A stretch of 64,000 nt of DNA. It comes from Acidicapsa acidisoli (GTDB taxonomy: Bacteria > Acidobacteriota > Terriglobia > Terriglobales > Acidobacteriaceae). The stretch is taken from the NCBI RefSeq assembly GCF_025685625.1, contig NZ_JAGSYI010000002.1:1842828-1906827 (forward strand). Reading direction: 5' to 3'. The translations under genes and the position numbers were made by a program. The notes under the pieces were generated by a model, which saw only the letters and a program-made list of their open reading frames with translations, was not told the DNA's origin and made no database searches. This document shows positions 1-10,200 of this stretch, one piece after another (the stretch's first letter is position 1; each line of letters begins with the position of its first letter).

Positions 1-1048
1 GTTCCGCGCTCTCGCCTGGGTCACGGAAGTTGCCGAGCCCTACGCCCGCCAGGCGGAATCGTTGCCCGGGATCAGTTCCTACTTTTTGCAGCAGAGACAG
101 AGCAATCTGAGTCAGCTCTTCCTGTGAGGCTGGCGGCTCCGGGGCCGTCTGGCTTCGGGTCATCACGCGGAACTCAGCCGTCTTCAACTTCAAGACCACG
201 GTGCGGGCGATTCGCGATTCCTTGCGGGAAGCGAGCCATGTTTTTTCGGCCAAACGCCGAATCATGGGTTCAGTTTCGGCAAGGAGTACATCCTGCTCAA
301 ACGTGTCCTCGGCTGAGATGGACTTTGTCGGCCGGTTAGGCACGACCGGATTCTCGTCGATTCCGCGAGCCAGTTCATACAGGCGTTGTCCGTAGCGGCC
401 AAACATGCGTTGCAACTCGTTGAGCGGGAGGGTTCGTAACTCCCCGACCGTGCGCATTCCGAGCCTGACGAGCTTCTCTTCCGTGACTTTTCCAACTCCG
501 GGGATGCGGCCCACAGGCAATGGAGTCAGGAAGCTCGCCACCTCCGCGGGCTGGATAACAAAAAGCCCATTCGGCTTACGCCAATCGGAGGCGATCTTCG
601 ACAGGAACTTGTTGGGAGCGACACCCGCAGAGGCAGTCAGGCTGAGCTCTTCGCGGATTTGCTGCCGGATTGTGCTGGCGACTTTCGTAGCCGTTGCGAG
701 GCCGGTCTTATTCTCGGTGACATCCAGATATGCTTCATCGAGCGATAGCGGCTCGATGAGATCCGTGTGCCGGAGGAAGATCTCGCGCACGGCGCGTGAA
801 ACTGCCCGATAACGCGTGAAGTCGGGAGGGACAAAGACTGCCTCCGGGCACAGACGCTCGGCATGCGTCGCGACCATGGCTGAGCGCACGCCAAAGTGCC
901 TGGCCTCATAGGAGGCCGCGCAGACTACGGAGCGCTTTCCCCGCCAGGCAACGACAACCGGCTTCCCGCGCAGCTCCGGACTATCGCGTTGCTCGACGGA
1001 GGCGTAGAACGCATCCATATCCACATGAACAATCTTCCGTCCGTTCAT
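1..1048 (-). CDS. dinB: DNA polymerase IV (Y family), C-terminus cut by window edge
   Basis: Error-prone translesion DNA polymerase. About 349 residues are visible, read from the ATG at 1048 down to base 1, where the gene leaves the window. The N-terminus holds the Y-family palm motif HVDMDAFYASVEQ (residues 8-20, catalytic D10). SLDEAYLD around residue 102 carries the D104/E105 metal pair. The helix-hairpin-helix segment (PVGRIPGVGKVTEEKL) and little-finger domain follow, ending with a typical AGVGLGNF strand near the edge. No in-frame ATG lies just upstream and the spacing to the GntP gene is 75 bp, so it may be read through from the D-amino-acid operon, but the functions are unrelated. Family assignment is secure; only the extreme C-terminus is missing. 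Confidence 0.95.
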   Translation of the reverse strand, partial: MNGRKIVHVDMDAFYASVEQRDSPELRGKPVVVAWRGKRSVVCAASYEARHFGVRSAMVATHAERLCPEAVFVPPDFTRYRAVSRAVREIFLRHTDLIEPLSLDEAYLDVTENKTGLATATKVASTIRQQIREELSLTASAGVAPNKFLSKIASDWRKPNGLFVIQPAEVASFLTPLPVGRIPGVGKVTEEKLVRLGMRTVGELRTLPLNELQRMFGRYGQRLYELARGIDENPVVPNRPTKSISAEDTFEQDVLLAETEPMIRRLAEKTWLASRKESRIARTVVLKLKTAEFRVMTRSQTAPEPPASQEELTQIALSLLQKVGTDPGQRFRLAGVGLGNFRDPGESAE

Positions 1049-1123
1049 CCCATATTCATGGTAGGCCGTTTTCGAGAGGGCTCTTTAAGAATTCAGGGAC
1101 GCTATTCGGGAATATTGCGTCTA

Positions 1124-2491
1124 TTAGAGCGCAAGCGACAACGCAAGAGTGAGAAGCAACGCCGTGACCGAGATGATGGTTTCGCAGATCGACCAGGTCT
1201 CAATCGTCTGCGCTACGCTCATGTTGAAGTACTCCTTCACAAGCCAGAAGCCGCCGTCGTTGACATGAGAGAAAATGAGCGAGCCAGCTCCGGTGGCAAT
1301 GGCCAGCAATTCCGGTCGAACGCCAGTGCTATGCAAGGCGATTGGCGCCACAATGCCGGCGGCTGTCGTCATAGCCACAGTCGCGGAACCGGTGGCCAGG
1401 CGCATCAATGCGGCGAGCAGCCAAGCAAGCAGCAGCAATGGAATGTGGCTCTGCAACGCAACTCCGATAATGGCCTGAGAGACGCCGCTATCCTGCAATA
1501 TTCTTCCAAAGCCTCCGCCAGCGCCAACCAGCAGCGTGATTGTCGCCGTAGGTGCGAGGCATTCATTGCTGAAGCGCAGAATCGTCTCTCTCGTAAAGCC
1601 GCGTAACCGGCCAAGTGTGAAGAAGCTGACCAACACGCCGATCAAAAGAGCCATGTCATCGTTGCCGGCGAGATGAAGCGCCTCGTTCAACGCGCTCTTC
1701 GGCGTTGCGATTGCGTCGGCCCAACTGCCGATCAACATGAGAAGAACGGGGAGCAGGATGGAGAACACAGTAAGCCAAAAGCCAGGCAAGCTGCGCTCCG
1801 ATCCGTGATCGACAAACTGCGCGGAGATGGAATTCTCCGTCGGAAGCTGGATGCGCGGAGCGATGAATTTCGCATAGATCGGCCCGGCGATAACGGCTGT
1901 GGGCAAACCGACAAGCAGGGCGTAGAAGATCGTACGGCCCACGTCTGCTTTATAGATGGTTACCGCAAGCAGAGCTGCGGGATGCGGAGGAACTAGCCCG
2001 TGGACTACGGAAAGCCCAGCGACCATGGGTAGACCGACCATGATCAAGGATGTTTTTGTTCGCCGCGCAACCGTATATGCGATGGGAATGAGGAGGACGA
2101 ATCCAACCTCGAAGAAGGCCGGCAGGCCAACGACGAGGCCGATGATGACCATGGCCCAGTGCACACGTTTCTCGCCGAAGAGGCGAATGAGCGTGTAGGC
2201 GATCTGATCCGCGCCGCCCGACTCCGCCATCATCTTCCCCAGCATGGTGCCAAGAGCCACGACGACTGCAATGTGACCAAGAGTTGCGCCGACTCCAGCT
2301 TCAAAGGAGTGAATGATGGTGGAAGGCTGCATGCCGGTGACCATTGCCAGACCAAGCGAGGCGAGCAGCAGGGTGATGAACGGGTTCAGCTTGAAGACTG
2401 CGATCAGCAGAATCAAGCCGATCACGGCAGCAAGAGCCGAGACCAGCAGAAAGAGACTGTGAGGGTCGATCGTGAAGGTGGTCAAGAGCAC
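1124..2491 (-). CDS. GntP-family permease (gluconate/hydroxyacid or D-amino-acid:H+ symporter)
   Basis: 455-residue inner-membrane transporter of the GntP family, with about 12-14 hydrophobic segments throughout. Family-typical stretches are visible: LGTMLGKMMAESGGADQIA around residue 80, GLPAFFEVGFVLLIPI, and GLVPPHPAALLA near the middle. Length fits the family (about 440-460). The start is GTG at 2491 with GGAG 13 nt upstream, a rather long spacing. It follows RidA by 60 bp on the same strand. In other bacteria GntP relatives sit with D-aminoacylase and D-serine/threonine enzymes, so the substrate here is more likely a D-amino acid, N-acyl-D-amino acid or derived hydroxyacid than gluconate; that is inference from neighbours. 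Confidence 0.88.
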   Translation of the reverse strand: MLLTTFTIDPHSLFLLVSALAAVIGLILLIAVFKLNPFITLLLASLGLAMVTGMQPSTIIHSFEAGVGATLGHIAVVVALGTMLGKMMAESGGADQIAYTLIRLFGEKRVHWAMVIIGLVVGLPAFFEVGFVLLIPIAYTVARRTKTSLIMVGLPMVAGLSVVHGLVPPHPAALLAVTIYKADVGRTIFYALLVGLPTAVIAGPIYAKFIAPRIQLPTENSISAQFVDHGSERSLPGFWLTVFSILLPVLLMLIGSWADAIATPKSALNEALHLAGNDDMALLIGVLVSFFTLGRLRGFTRETILRFSNECLAPTATITLLVGAGGGFGRILQDSGVSQAIIGVALQSHIPLLLLAWLLAALMRLATGSATVAMTTAAGIVAPIALHSTGVRPELLAIATGAGSLIFSHVNDGGFWLVKEYFNMSVAQTIETWSICETIISVTALLLTLALSLAL

Positions 2492-2551
2492 AGGATGAGC
2501 GCTTCTCCGGCAGCGGAACGGCTAGAAATCAAGATTGAAAGCCTTGCACGA

Positions 2552-2944
2552 TCAACGGTTGGGAGCCTTGTAAGCCACGCAATCAATTTCTACTTTGCAA
2601 TCGACGACCATGCTCGATACAACGCATGCACGGGCAGGAGGATGCTCGCCAAAGTGCTCTTTGAAAACCGCATTAAATGACGAGAAGTCGCGCGGATCTT
2701 CAAGCCATACGCCACAACGTACAACATGCTCGGTACCGTAACCGGCTTCTTCGAGAATCGATAAGAGATTGCGAATGGCCTGCTGGGATTGAGCAACGAT
2801 ATTGCCTGCTACCACCTCGCCTTTTACCATCGGAACCTGACCCGATACATATAACCATCCATCGGCCTCGACTGCGCGCGCAAATGGAAGATGCTGACCG
2901 CCCGTGCCCTTGCCGCCTTCTACTCCGTACCGCTTTATGCTCAT
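2552..2944 (-). CDS. RidA/YjgF-family enamine/imine deaminase
   Basis: 130-residue cytosolic protein of the RidA (YjgF/YER057c/UK114) family, which hydrolyses reactive 2-aminoacrylate-type enamine/imine products of PLP enzymes. The motif PPARACVV places an arginine at position 105, the position of the carboxylate-binding Arg105 of active RidA proteins, and the C-terminus has the expected VEIDCVAY strand. It lies between the D-aminoacylase and permease genes on the same strand. A PLP dehydratase acting on D-serine or D-threonine would generate exactly the intermediates RidA removes, which supports a shared pathway. Start ATG at 2944; the preceding AAGGAGCGCAGG gives a good Shine-Dalgarno. Confidence 0.92.
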   Translation of the reverse strand: MSIKRYGVEGGKGTGGQHLPFARAVEADGWLYVSGQVPMVKGEVVAGNIVAQSQQAIRNLLSILEEAGYGTEHVVRCGVWLEDPRDFSSFNAVFKEHFGEHPPARACVVSSMVVDCKVEIDCVAYKAPNR

Positions 2945-3007
2945 CCTGCGCTCCTTGTCTAAGTTGAGTTATCGTTCGAGTTTCTGAACCCGGTTTCCGA
3001 ATAAGGG

Positions 3008-4462
3008 CTATTGAATCCACGCCGTTTTGCCGCGTGGGAGAAAGCGCCCGGAACGATTCTGGGTAGCTCCGTCAGAAGTATACGAAAGAACGCCATTGAC
3101 CCATACGCCTGCGATTCCCTGTGCGGGGCGTATGGGATCGGCAAATGTCGCTGTATCGAGGATCGTTTCTGGATCGAAGAGCACGAGGTCCGCGCAATAA
3201 CCCTCGCGTATCAAACCACGCTCTTCCAATCCGAATCTCCGCGCGGGCATGCCGGTCATCTTGTGAATTGCCTCAGGAAGCGAAAACAACTTTGCCTCGC
3301 GACTGTAACGGCCTAACACGCGGGGAAAGGTTCCCCACAAGCGAGGATGCGGCAAGGGATCGTTCGGCAAGCCATCCGAGCCGATCATGGTTGCAGGGTG
3401 GCTAAGAATACGGCGCATATCTTCTTCCGAGATACTGTGATAGATAGCTCCGGCAGGCCTGAGCCGTTGTGCCGCTTCGTATTGCGTCACGCCCCAAGCT
3501 GCTGCAATTTGCGCCAGTGACTGGCCAGCCATCTCCGGGTGCGGCGTGCTCCATGTAATCGTAATTCTTACCCGCTCATCTACTTGCCGCAGATCGAGCG
3601 TACTCGATCCGGCTGCGTAAGGGTAGCAGTCACAACCCACCTGTTGCAGGGCTCGCGCCGTATCCAAAGCGTCAAGCACCTCGCCGCTTCGTCCCCAGTT
3701 GGCGATGCCAGCGCATTTCAGATGAGAAACAATGACCGGTACCTGGCTCATGCGGCCGATTTCAAATGCTTCCTGCATGGCATCGAGAATCGCGTCGGAT
3801 TCGGTGCGCATATGAGTGGTGTACACCGCGCTGTGAGAGGCAAGCAACTCCGCAAGCGCCAGCACTTCTTCGGTCGAAGCGGCATTTGCCGAAAGATAGG
3901 CGAGGCCGGAGCTCAGACCCAATGCGCCCCCGTCGAGAGCTTCCTTGAACTGTGCACGCATCGCGTCGACTTCAGCATCCGTCGCGGTGCGGTCCAACCG
4001 ATCCATGTGGTTATTGCGCAAAGACGTATGGCCAATAAGGGCGGCAACATTCACTGCCGGGTGCACTTGGCCGATAGCCGTAACATAGGCGGCAAAGGTC
4101 GGATAGCGAAAATCTTCCACGCCGCCGAGCAGGTTCATGGGGTCAGGCGGTTCGCCGCGAAGCTCGACCGGAGAGGCGCTGATGCCACAGTTGCCCACGA
4201 TGACCGTAGTTACACCCTGCGAAAGCTTGGGCAGCATCGCCGGCGTTCGGATTACACTGGTGTCGTCGTGGGTATGTACATCGATAAAACCCGGCGTCAG
4301 CGCGAGACCTTCTGCGTCCATAACAACGGATGCGCTGCACTCAAGAGATGGGCCAATTGCACAAATGCGATCGTCGTGGATAGCAACATCGAGGACCTCG
4401 GAGGCGGCGGCGCTGCCGTCCAAAACGCTTGCGTTTCGTATGATGGTGTCGCAATTCAACAT
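3008..4462 (-). CDS. N-acyl-D-amino-acid deacylase (D-aminoacylase, amidohydrolase superfamily)
   Basis: 484-residue metal-dependent amidohydrolase that releases D-amino acids from N-acyl-D-amino acids. With the ATG at 4462 the protein begins MLNCDTIIRNASVLDG, as in the family; a longer reading frame back to 4510 exists but adds an unlike N-terminus. The metal motif GFIDVHTHDD (H63, H65) is followed by VGNCGIS with C92, a ligand in D-aminoacylases. THMRTE, VSHLKCAG and GSDGLP further on match the remaining metal/active-site strands. It heads a probable three-gene operon with RidA and the GntP permease and is divergent from the PLP enzyme that begins 70 bp away, so both could share a regulatory region. 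Confidence 0.92.
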   Translation of the reverse strand: MLNCDTIIRNASVLDGSAAASEVLDVAIHDDRICAIGPSLECSASVVMDAEGLALTPGFIDVHTHDDTSVIRTPAMLPKLSQGVTTVIVGNCGISASPVELRGEPPDPMNLLGGVEDFRYPTFAAYVTAIGQVHPAVNVAALIGHTSLRNNHMDRLDRTATDAEVDAMRAQFKEALDGGALGLSSGLAYLSANAASTEEVLALAELLASHSAVYTTHMRTESDAILDAMQEAFEIGRMSQVPVIVSHLKCAGIANWGRSGEVLDALDTARALQQVGCDCYPYAAGSSTLDLRQVDERVRITITWSTPHPEMAGQSLAQIAAAWGVTQYEAAQRLRPAGAIYHSISEEDMRRILSHPATMIGSDGLPNDPLPHPRLWGTFPRVLGRYSREAKLFSLPEAIHKMTGMPARRFGLEERGLIREGYCADLVLFDPETILDTATFADPIRPAQGIAGVWVNGVLSYTSDGATQNRSGRFLPRGKTAWIQ

Positions 4463-4531
4463 GCTGGCTGACTCAGAATATAAACTATTGGTCGCACGGT
4501 TCTCGAACACTTCCTTGAATGCTGGAAATAC

Positions 4532-5839
4532 ATGGAGATCTCATACGTGAACAACGATCAGCAAATGCAGCTAGTGCCCCTTACCGCAATCACCTCGTTG
4601 AACAAAGGCTTGGGGTTTTTCGAAGGTGCGCTCGATCCTGATGGGATTGTCCAACTCAATTGGAATCTGCTTCGCGAAGACCTGAGCCTGCCTTCAGCCG
4701 TACTCTATGAAGAAAGATTACAGCACAACCTCGATTGGATGCAGCAATTCATCACTGCTTATGGACTTAAACTCGCGCCACATGGCAAAACTGCGATGGC
4801 TCCCAAACTATTTGCGCGGCAATTACAGGCAGGCGCATGGGGAATAACGCTTGCGACTGCCCACCAGACACAGATTGCGTATGCGCACGGCGTGCGCCGA
4901 GTATTGATGGCCAATCAACTGGTCGGCAAGGCGAATATGGCCACCATCGCACGCCTCATCAATGATCCGAGTTTCGAATATTACTGCCTGGTGGATTCAG
5001 CAGCGCAGGTCGAACAGCTTGGCGCATATTTTTCGCAGTACCGTCAGCGTCTGAACGTTCTGCTGGAATTGGGCGTTGCAGGAGGCCGCACCGGAGTGCG
5101 CGACAATGATCAATTGCAAGCGGTGCTGGCCTCGTTGTCGCGTTGGAGCGCATCCATAGCTCTGTGCGGCGTCGAGGTCTATGAAGGAGTCCTCGAAGAG
5201 GAACTGGCGATTCGTAAGTATTTGCAGAACGCAGTCGAAGTCACGCGTAGGCTTCTTGCCGAGGAGAGTTTCCGGCGTTCTCCTGCTCTCATCTCAGGTG
5301 CCGGTTCGGCTTGGTATGACGTCGTAGCCGAGGTTTTTTCCGCTGCCAATTTCGGCAATACGGTTGAAGCCGTACTGCGCCCTGGTTGCTATCTTACCCA
5401 TGATATTGGCGCGTATCAGAAGGCACAGACAAGGATCTTGCAGCACAATCCAATCGCACGAAGTATGGCTTCTGGACTCTTGCCCGCATTGCAAGTCTGG
5501 GCCTATGTGCAATCGGTTCCAGAAGCAAATCGGGCGATTGTAGCTTTAGGCAAGCGCGACGCAGCCTTCGACGCCGGTTTTCCTGTTCCTGCGCTGCACT
5601 TCAGACCCGGATTTAGATTCGGAGACGCTGTTCCGAAAAAGGCCGGCGAGCACTGGACTGTGACGAAGATGATGGATCAGCATTCCTATTTGCAGATTAG
5701 TGCTGACGATGATCTTCGAGTGGGCGATATGATTGGCTTTGATATCTCGCACCCTTGCCTGACCTTCGACAAATGGCGCACGCTGCCGGTGCTGAATTCC
5801 CAATACCAGGTTATGGATATCGTTCAGACATTCTTTTGA
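4532..5839 (+). CDS. D-serine/D-threonine dehydratase- or aldolase-like PLP enzyme (DSD1/alanine-racemase fold)
   Basis: 435-residue fold-type III PLP enzyme of the D-threonine aldolase/eukaryotic-type D-serine dehydratase group. APHGKTAMAP carries the Schiff-base lysine (K86). The C-terminus has HSYL and DISHPCLTFDKW, whose His and Cys match the Zn ligands of metal-dependent D-serine dehydratases. An alternative GTG start at 4547 has GGAG nine bases upstream and may be the true start, five residues shorter. It is divergent from the D-aminoacylase. Its product chemistry (enamine/imine or aldehyde plus glycine) fits the RidA next door. Dehydratase versus aldolase activity cannot be decided from sequence alone. 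Confidence 0.88.
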   Translation: MEISYVNNDQQMQLVPLTAITSLNKGLGFFEGALDPDGIVQLNWNLLREDLSLPSAVLYEERLQHNLDWMQQFITAYGLKLAPHGKTAMAPKLFARQLQAGAWGITLATAHQTQIAYAHGVRRVLMANQLVGKANMATIARLINDPSFEYYCLVDSAAQVEQLGAYFSQYRQRLNVLLELGVAGGRTGVRDNDQLQAVLASLSRWSASIALCGVEVYEGVLEEELAIRKYLQNAVEVTRRLLAEESFRRSPALISGAGSAWYDVVAEVFSAANFGNTVEAVLRPGCYLTHDIGAYQKAQTRILQHNPIARSMASGLLPALQVWAYVQSVPEANRAIVALGKRDAAFDAGFPVPALHFRPGFRFGDAVPKKAGEHWTVTKMMDQHSYLQISADDDLRVGDMIGFDISHPCLTFDKWRTLPVLNSQYQVMDIVQTFF

Positions 5840-5855
5840 TTAATGAAAACATCAA

Positions 5856-5877
5856 GCCCAAGAGTTCTTGATTGGGC
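5856..5877 (+). terminator. Weak hairpin after the PLP enzyme gene
   Basis: GCCCAA and TTGGGC form a 6-bp stem with a 10-nt loop, 17 bp past the stop codon. No T-tract follows, so termination by this structure alone is doubtful. Confidence 0.25.
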
Positions 5878-5959
5878 CGCATGTCCGATTGCCCTAACTG
5901 CTCTCTTCCTTAAGATCAGGCGTGCTTGCGTATTGTAGCTTCTGCACGAGACAATCCTG

Positions 5960-7156
5960 ATGGAGACGCATGTGAGATTTAGACAGGAGCATTGGGCGAC
6001 TATCTCGCTGGTAATGTTCGTGGCGAGTATGGTCTCGCCTGTTCTGTCGCAGAGCAATCCAAGCGGAGTTGCCATGTCTTTGGAACAACAGGGCAAGACG
6101 GCCGAGGCGGAAACAGCCTGGAGCGCCCTGGCCAAGGCATACCCTGCCAATCCTGAACCCCTGGCTCACCTTGGCCTGCTCGAAGCCCGGCAGGAACGCT
6201 ACGCTGAGGCCATTCGTTTTTACCGTAAAGCCCTGGCGCTCAAACCCGCAATGCCCGGGCTCCGTTTGAACCTGGGCCTCGCGCTCTTCAAGAACGGCGA
6301 CTACAAACAAGCTATAGAGATGTTTACGCCACTACTCAAAGCCACGCCGGAAGACCAGCGCCTGACAGTTCTGATAGGGATGTCTTATTACGGTCTCGGC
6401 GAATATGCGGCGGCGTCTCCCTATCTGAAGCATGCCGCGGAGCAGGATTCACAAAACCTTACGTTGTTGCTGACTCTGGCGCACAGTTGCTTACTGTCAC
6501 ATCAGTACCCGTGTGTCCTGGATGCATTTCATAGGATCGAGTCATTAAATGCCCAGTCCGCTGAGGCAGATATGTTGGTGGGCGAGGCGCTCAGTGAGAT
6601 GAAAGATACATACGGCGCTATACGTGAGTTTCGCGCCGCAGTCGCAGCCAATCCCAAAGAACCGAATGTCCACTTCGGTTTGGGTTATCTATTGTGGACT
6701 GAGCGCCAATATCCAGAGGCGGCTTCGGAGTTTCAGACTGAGATCGACAATGACCCGCGGCACATCAAGGCGATGCTCTATCTGGCCAATTCTGAGATCG
6801 AGTTGAACCGGATGGAGGATGCCAGGGCGCTATTGGAGGCAGTAGTAAAGAGTGATGCGGGGAGTTCCATGGCGCACCTCGATCTTGGTATCGTTTACGC
6901 CGAGGATGGCCGCAAGCAGGATGCTCTGGCGGAGTTTCAAGTTGCTGAAAAACTGGCGCCGTCCGATGTGGGTGTTCACTACAGGATCGGACAGCTGTAT
7001 CGGTCCATGGGAAGAACTTCAGAAGCCAAGGCAGAACTTGAGAAAGCCAGCAGCCTCAACAAAGCGGCAAATGAAGGACTGCTGAAGATGATGTCGGGAC
7101 TGCCCGGCAAAGATCATGCCCACGATGGACAGACCGCCGCACCGGAGCATAAGTAA
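5960..7156 (+). CDS. Secreted/periplasmic tetratricopeptide-repeat protein
   Basis: 398 residues with a short charged N-terminus and a hydrophobic segment (residues 14-29, ending SPVLSQ) that looks like a signal peptide. The rest is a run of roughly nine to ten TPR units of 34 residues, recognisable by the repeated A-x(3)-Y/F, G-L/Y and P-x-N/H-P patterns (for example YAEAIRFYRKALALKP and LAHLGLLEARQ). TPR arrays are protein-protein scaffolds; no catalytic domain is present. In Acidobacteriota and Bacteroidota such proteins often accompany TonB receptors, and this one is convergent with the Oar-like receptor. The C-terminus ends in a short His/Asp-containing tail. Specific partner unknown. 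Confidence 0.85.
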   Translation: METHVRFRQEHWATISLVMFVASMVSPVLSQSNPSGVAMSLEQQGKTAEAETAWSALAKAYPANPEPLAHLGLLEARQERYAEAIRFYRKALALKPAMPGLRLNLGLALFKNGDYKQAIEMFTPLLKATPEDQRLTVLIGMSYYGLGEYAAASPYLKHAAEQDSQNLTLLLTLAHSCLLSHQYPCVLDAFHRIESLNAQSAEADMLVGEALSEMKDTYGAIREFRAAVAANPKEPNVHFGLGYLLWTERQYPEAASEFQTEIDNDPRHIKAMLYLANSEIELNRMEDARALLEAVVKSDAGSSMAHLDLGIVYAEDGRKQDALAEFQVAEKLAPSDVGVHYRIGQLYRSMGRTSEAKAELEKASSLNKAANEGLLKMMSGLPGKDHAHDGQTAAPEHK

Positions 7157-7216
7157 TTCGGGCCACCGTGGATCTTTGAATTACTACGCGTTGAGTACAT
7201 AGTGCATTTATAACGA

Positions 7217-7246
7217 AGATGGCCTGTGCTTCCGCACAGGCCATCT
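7217..7246. terminator. Strong bidirectional hairpin between TPR and TonB-receptor genes
   Basis: A perfect 13-bp inverted repeat (AGATGGCCTGTGC / GCACAGGCCATCT) with a TTCC tetraloop sits in the gap between two convergent genes, 60 bp after one stop and 23 bp after the other. Stem stability and location make it a good two-way terminator, although only a short T-rich stretch follows on the plus strand. Confidence 0.8.
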
Positions 7247-7268
7247 GTCTTGCGTGACGATCCTCAAG

Positions 7269-10200
7269 TTAGAAGTTAAGTTTCGCGCCGATCTGGATTC
7301 TGCGCGGTACGTGAGCGCTCGTCACCTGTCCGAAGTTGCTGTCGCTCACGACAGAGTCGACAGCGTTGAAGTTAGTGTGGTTGAACGCATTGAAGTACTC
7401 TCCGCGCAGTTGGAACTTGACGTGTTCCCCAAGATTTACATTCTTGATGCTCGCCAGATCCCAATCCTGCAGGCCGGGCCCAAGGAGCGAGCCCACACGC
7501 TCGGAGCCGAAGTGGCCCGCAGCCGTATTAAAGGATGAGGTCGAAAACCACTGCTGCTCGGTTTTGACCCGATGAATGGGCGCAACCTGGTCGGGACGGA
7601 TCTGAATGTCGGCGTCCTGAATCATTCCCAGACCATTGGGGCCAATCGCAGCAAATGGATCCGTTGTCTGGGTCACCGTAAAGGAGGCGCCGGAGACAAA
7701 CGAGGAAATACCGGAGACCTCCCATCCGCCGAGAACATGCCCAACAAATCCCAACTGCTGCTTATAGAAGGGCAGTTGATAGATATAGTTGACTTCAAGA
7801 ACCTGCGGCGTATTCGTGGTTGACGGACCGTAATCGTGCTTGAAGTCGTAGCTGTTGCTCGCTGACGTTCCGCGGTCATTGGAGTTCGTAGTCAGATCCT
7901 TTGACCACGTATATGCCGCGCCGAGAGTCAGCCCCTTCGAGGATCGGTGTTGCACCGTGACCTGCAGCGAGTTGTAGTTGTTGGTGAATAGCGGCGCTCT
8001 GGAATGCATAAAGCCATATCCCAGATAGGGGCGAAGAGCATTGACGTCAGATGTTGGATTCGCATCTCTCGCCGCTTCGGTGGGCTGATTCATGTCGAAC
8101 TCGCCGAGCAAGTGACGCGCCACATTGCCGACATACGCTATCTCTAGTGTTGTGGTTGGCAACAGTTGGCGTTGCACGGAGAGATTGTAGTTGGCGTAAT
8201 TCGGAACCTTGAAGATAGGCGTTCCTGTGACCGTCAGACCATTGGGACCGTAAGAAATGGCATTTGCGCCGGAGGGGTCGTCAAAAGAAGTATTGTTCAC
8301 GGTTGTGGTCTGCAATAGCGGTGGGTTAGAGAAGGCGTTCTGCTCCCAGATGCCATTGAGGAGGCGGTCGTAGAAGATCCCGAATCCTCCGCGAATGGCC
8401 GTGATTCCGCGGCCATCAGGGTTGTAGGCGAATCCCAGGCGCGGCCCGAAGTTTGCGTTGTTATTTGGGTTGATATAGCTGCCATAAGGCGAGCAGGTAA
8501 CCTGCGAGGAAACGGCTTGCGCCGCGGTGCAGGCTGCGCCTTGGGGAAAGATGATTCCATTGGTGTACGTTGCTGGAATCAAAGCGGTCTGGGTGGGATC
8601 GAAATTGCCGGTTGTGGGATCGATGACGGGTGCGTTCGCAGAGTTATACAGCCGTGGATCAAAGTTATTCAGGGTATTCTTCACGTCCGTCGCAGATGGG
8701 AATCTGCTCCAGCGCACGCCGAGGTTGAGGGTGAGGCGCCTGTTGATCTTCCAGTCGTCCTGTACGTACGCTTCGCTGTTTATGTAGTGCAGGTCGGGAG
8801 TGATATCACGGCTCTGCTGTTGATAGACGAGAACGTTGCCCAGCAGGAAATCGCCCCAGGTGTTGAACTTAAAGTTTGGGCCGCCATCGACGGCATTTTC
8901 GGTCTTGATCATCTGCTGGAATTGAAAACCCGTACGAAGGGTATGTTTGCCGAGCGTGATCGCCAGATTATCGTAGTATGTGCGGTCTAGGTTGCGTTCT
9001 TTCCACGGCGCGGAACCTGGTGAATATCCCTGAAGCCCGCTGGCAATCGTGATCGCTGGGACGCGTCCGTATGGATCAGTGTAGGCCCAGTTATTCGTCA
9101 TCGCACTGAAGGCTGCGGGTGACGTGGCAAATTGACCGCTCTGGATAGTGGAATTGTAAGTGCCTTGAGCCCAGACAAACTCCACTTCGTTGACGATTCT
9201 CGGCGAGATAGCCCAGGTCAGGTTGCCCACGACGTTTTTGCCGGGCGAGTCAACTGCCGTGTTCACCAGCGAGGGGTAATTGTTCCCCGCCCAGAGGCCC
9301 ATGGGTTGGTTGTTCGGAAAATCATCGTTCATGCCGCGGGCGAAGAAATGCACCTTGTCATTGAAGTAGTGGTCGACGCGAACGATATCCTCGTGCTCGT
9401 TCTGCTTCGCAGAGTAGGAGAATTCGTAGTTACCACCGCTGTTGGCTGGATTCTTGGCGTAGACGTTGGTCAGATAGACCTGGGAGTTCTTGCTGAAACA
9501 ACTGGGTGCGATCGTGGTCGAGTTGGTACTCGCATCGTAACTCAGACAGTTTGCCGGTCCATTTGTAAATTGGCCCGGGACTACGCCGCCAATCTCAGCG
9601 GAAGTCGCAGCCGCAAAGCTGGCATTTCCAGGCTGAGTATTCTTAAACCACTCTTCTGACACGAAGAAAAAGGTCTTATTCCTGGACGTGTTGTACGCCT
9701 TCGGTATGAAGACGGGACCACCGATGGTAAAGCCAAAGTTGTTGTAGTGGTAAACCGCAGGCGTGTTCGGCTCTCCAGCGGCAATTTGCTGTTGCTTATT
9801 GAAGTAATCGTTGGCATTCAGAGCGGTATTGCGATCGAACTCATAGGCGCCGCCGTGGAAAGCACTTGTGCCGCTCCTGGTCGCCACGAGGACCTGGCCT
9901 CCGCCGCTGCGCCCGTAGCCTGCGTCATAAGATCCTCGCTGCAGCGTGATCTCCTGGATAGCATCGACACTGGGAACATTGGTGATGGTTGCGTTCGATC
10001 CGCTGTCATTAATATCAGCGCCGTCCACAGTCCAGTTATTCGCGGTAGTACGGGCTCCGTTTACCGAAATACCGGTGCTGCCGCCTCCGACAACGTTATC
10101 GCCGAGCGCATTGACTACGCCGGGCTGTAGAACGACAAGCTGTTCGAAGTTGCGGTTGGCCAACTCGAGTTCCCTAACCTGGGTTCCGGAGATGGTTCCA

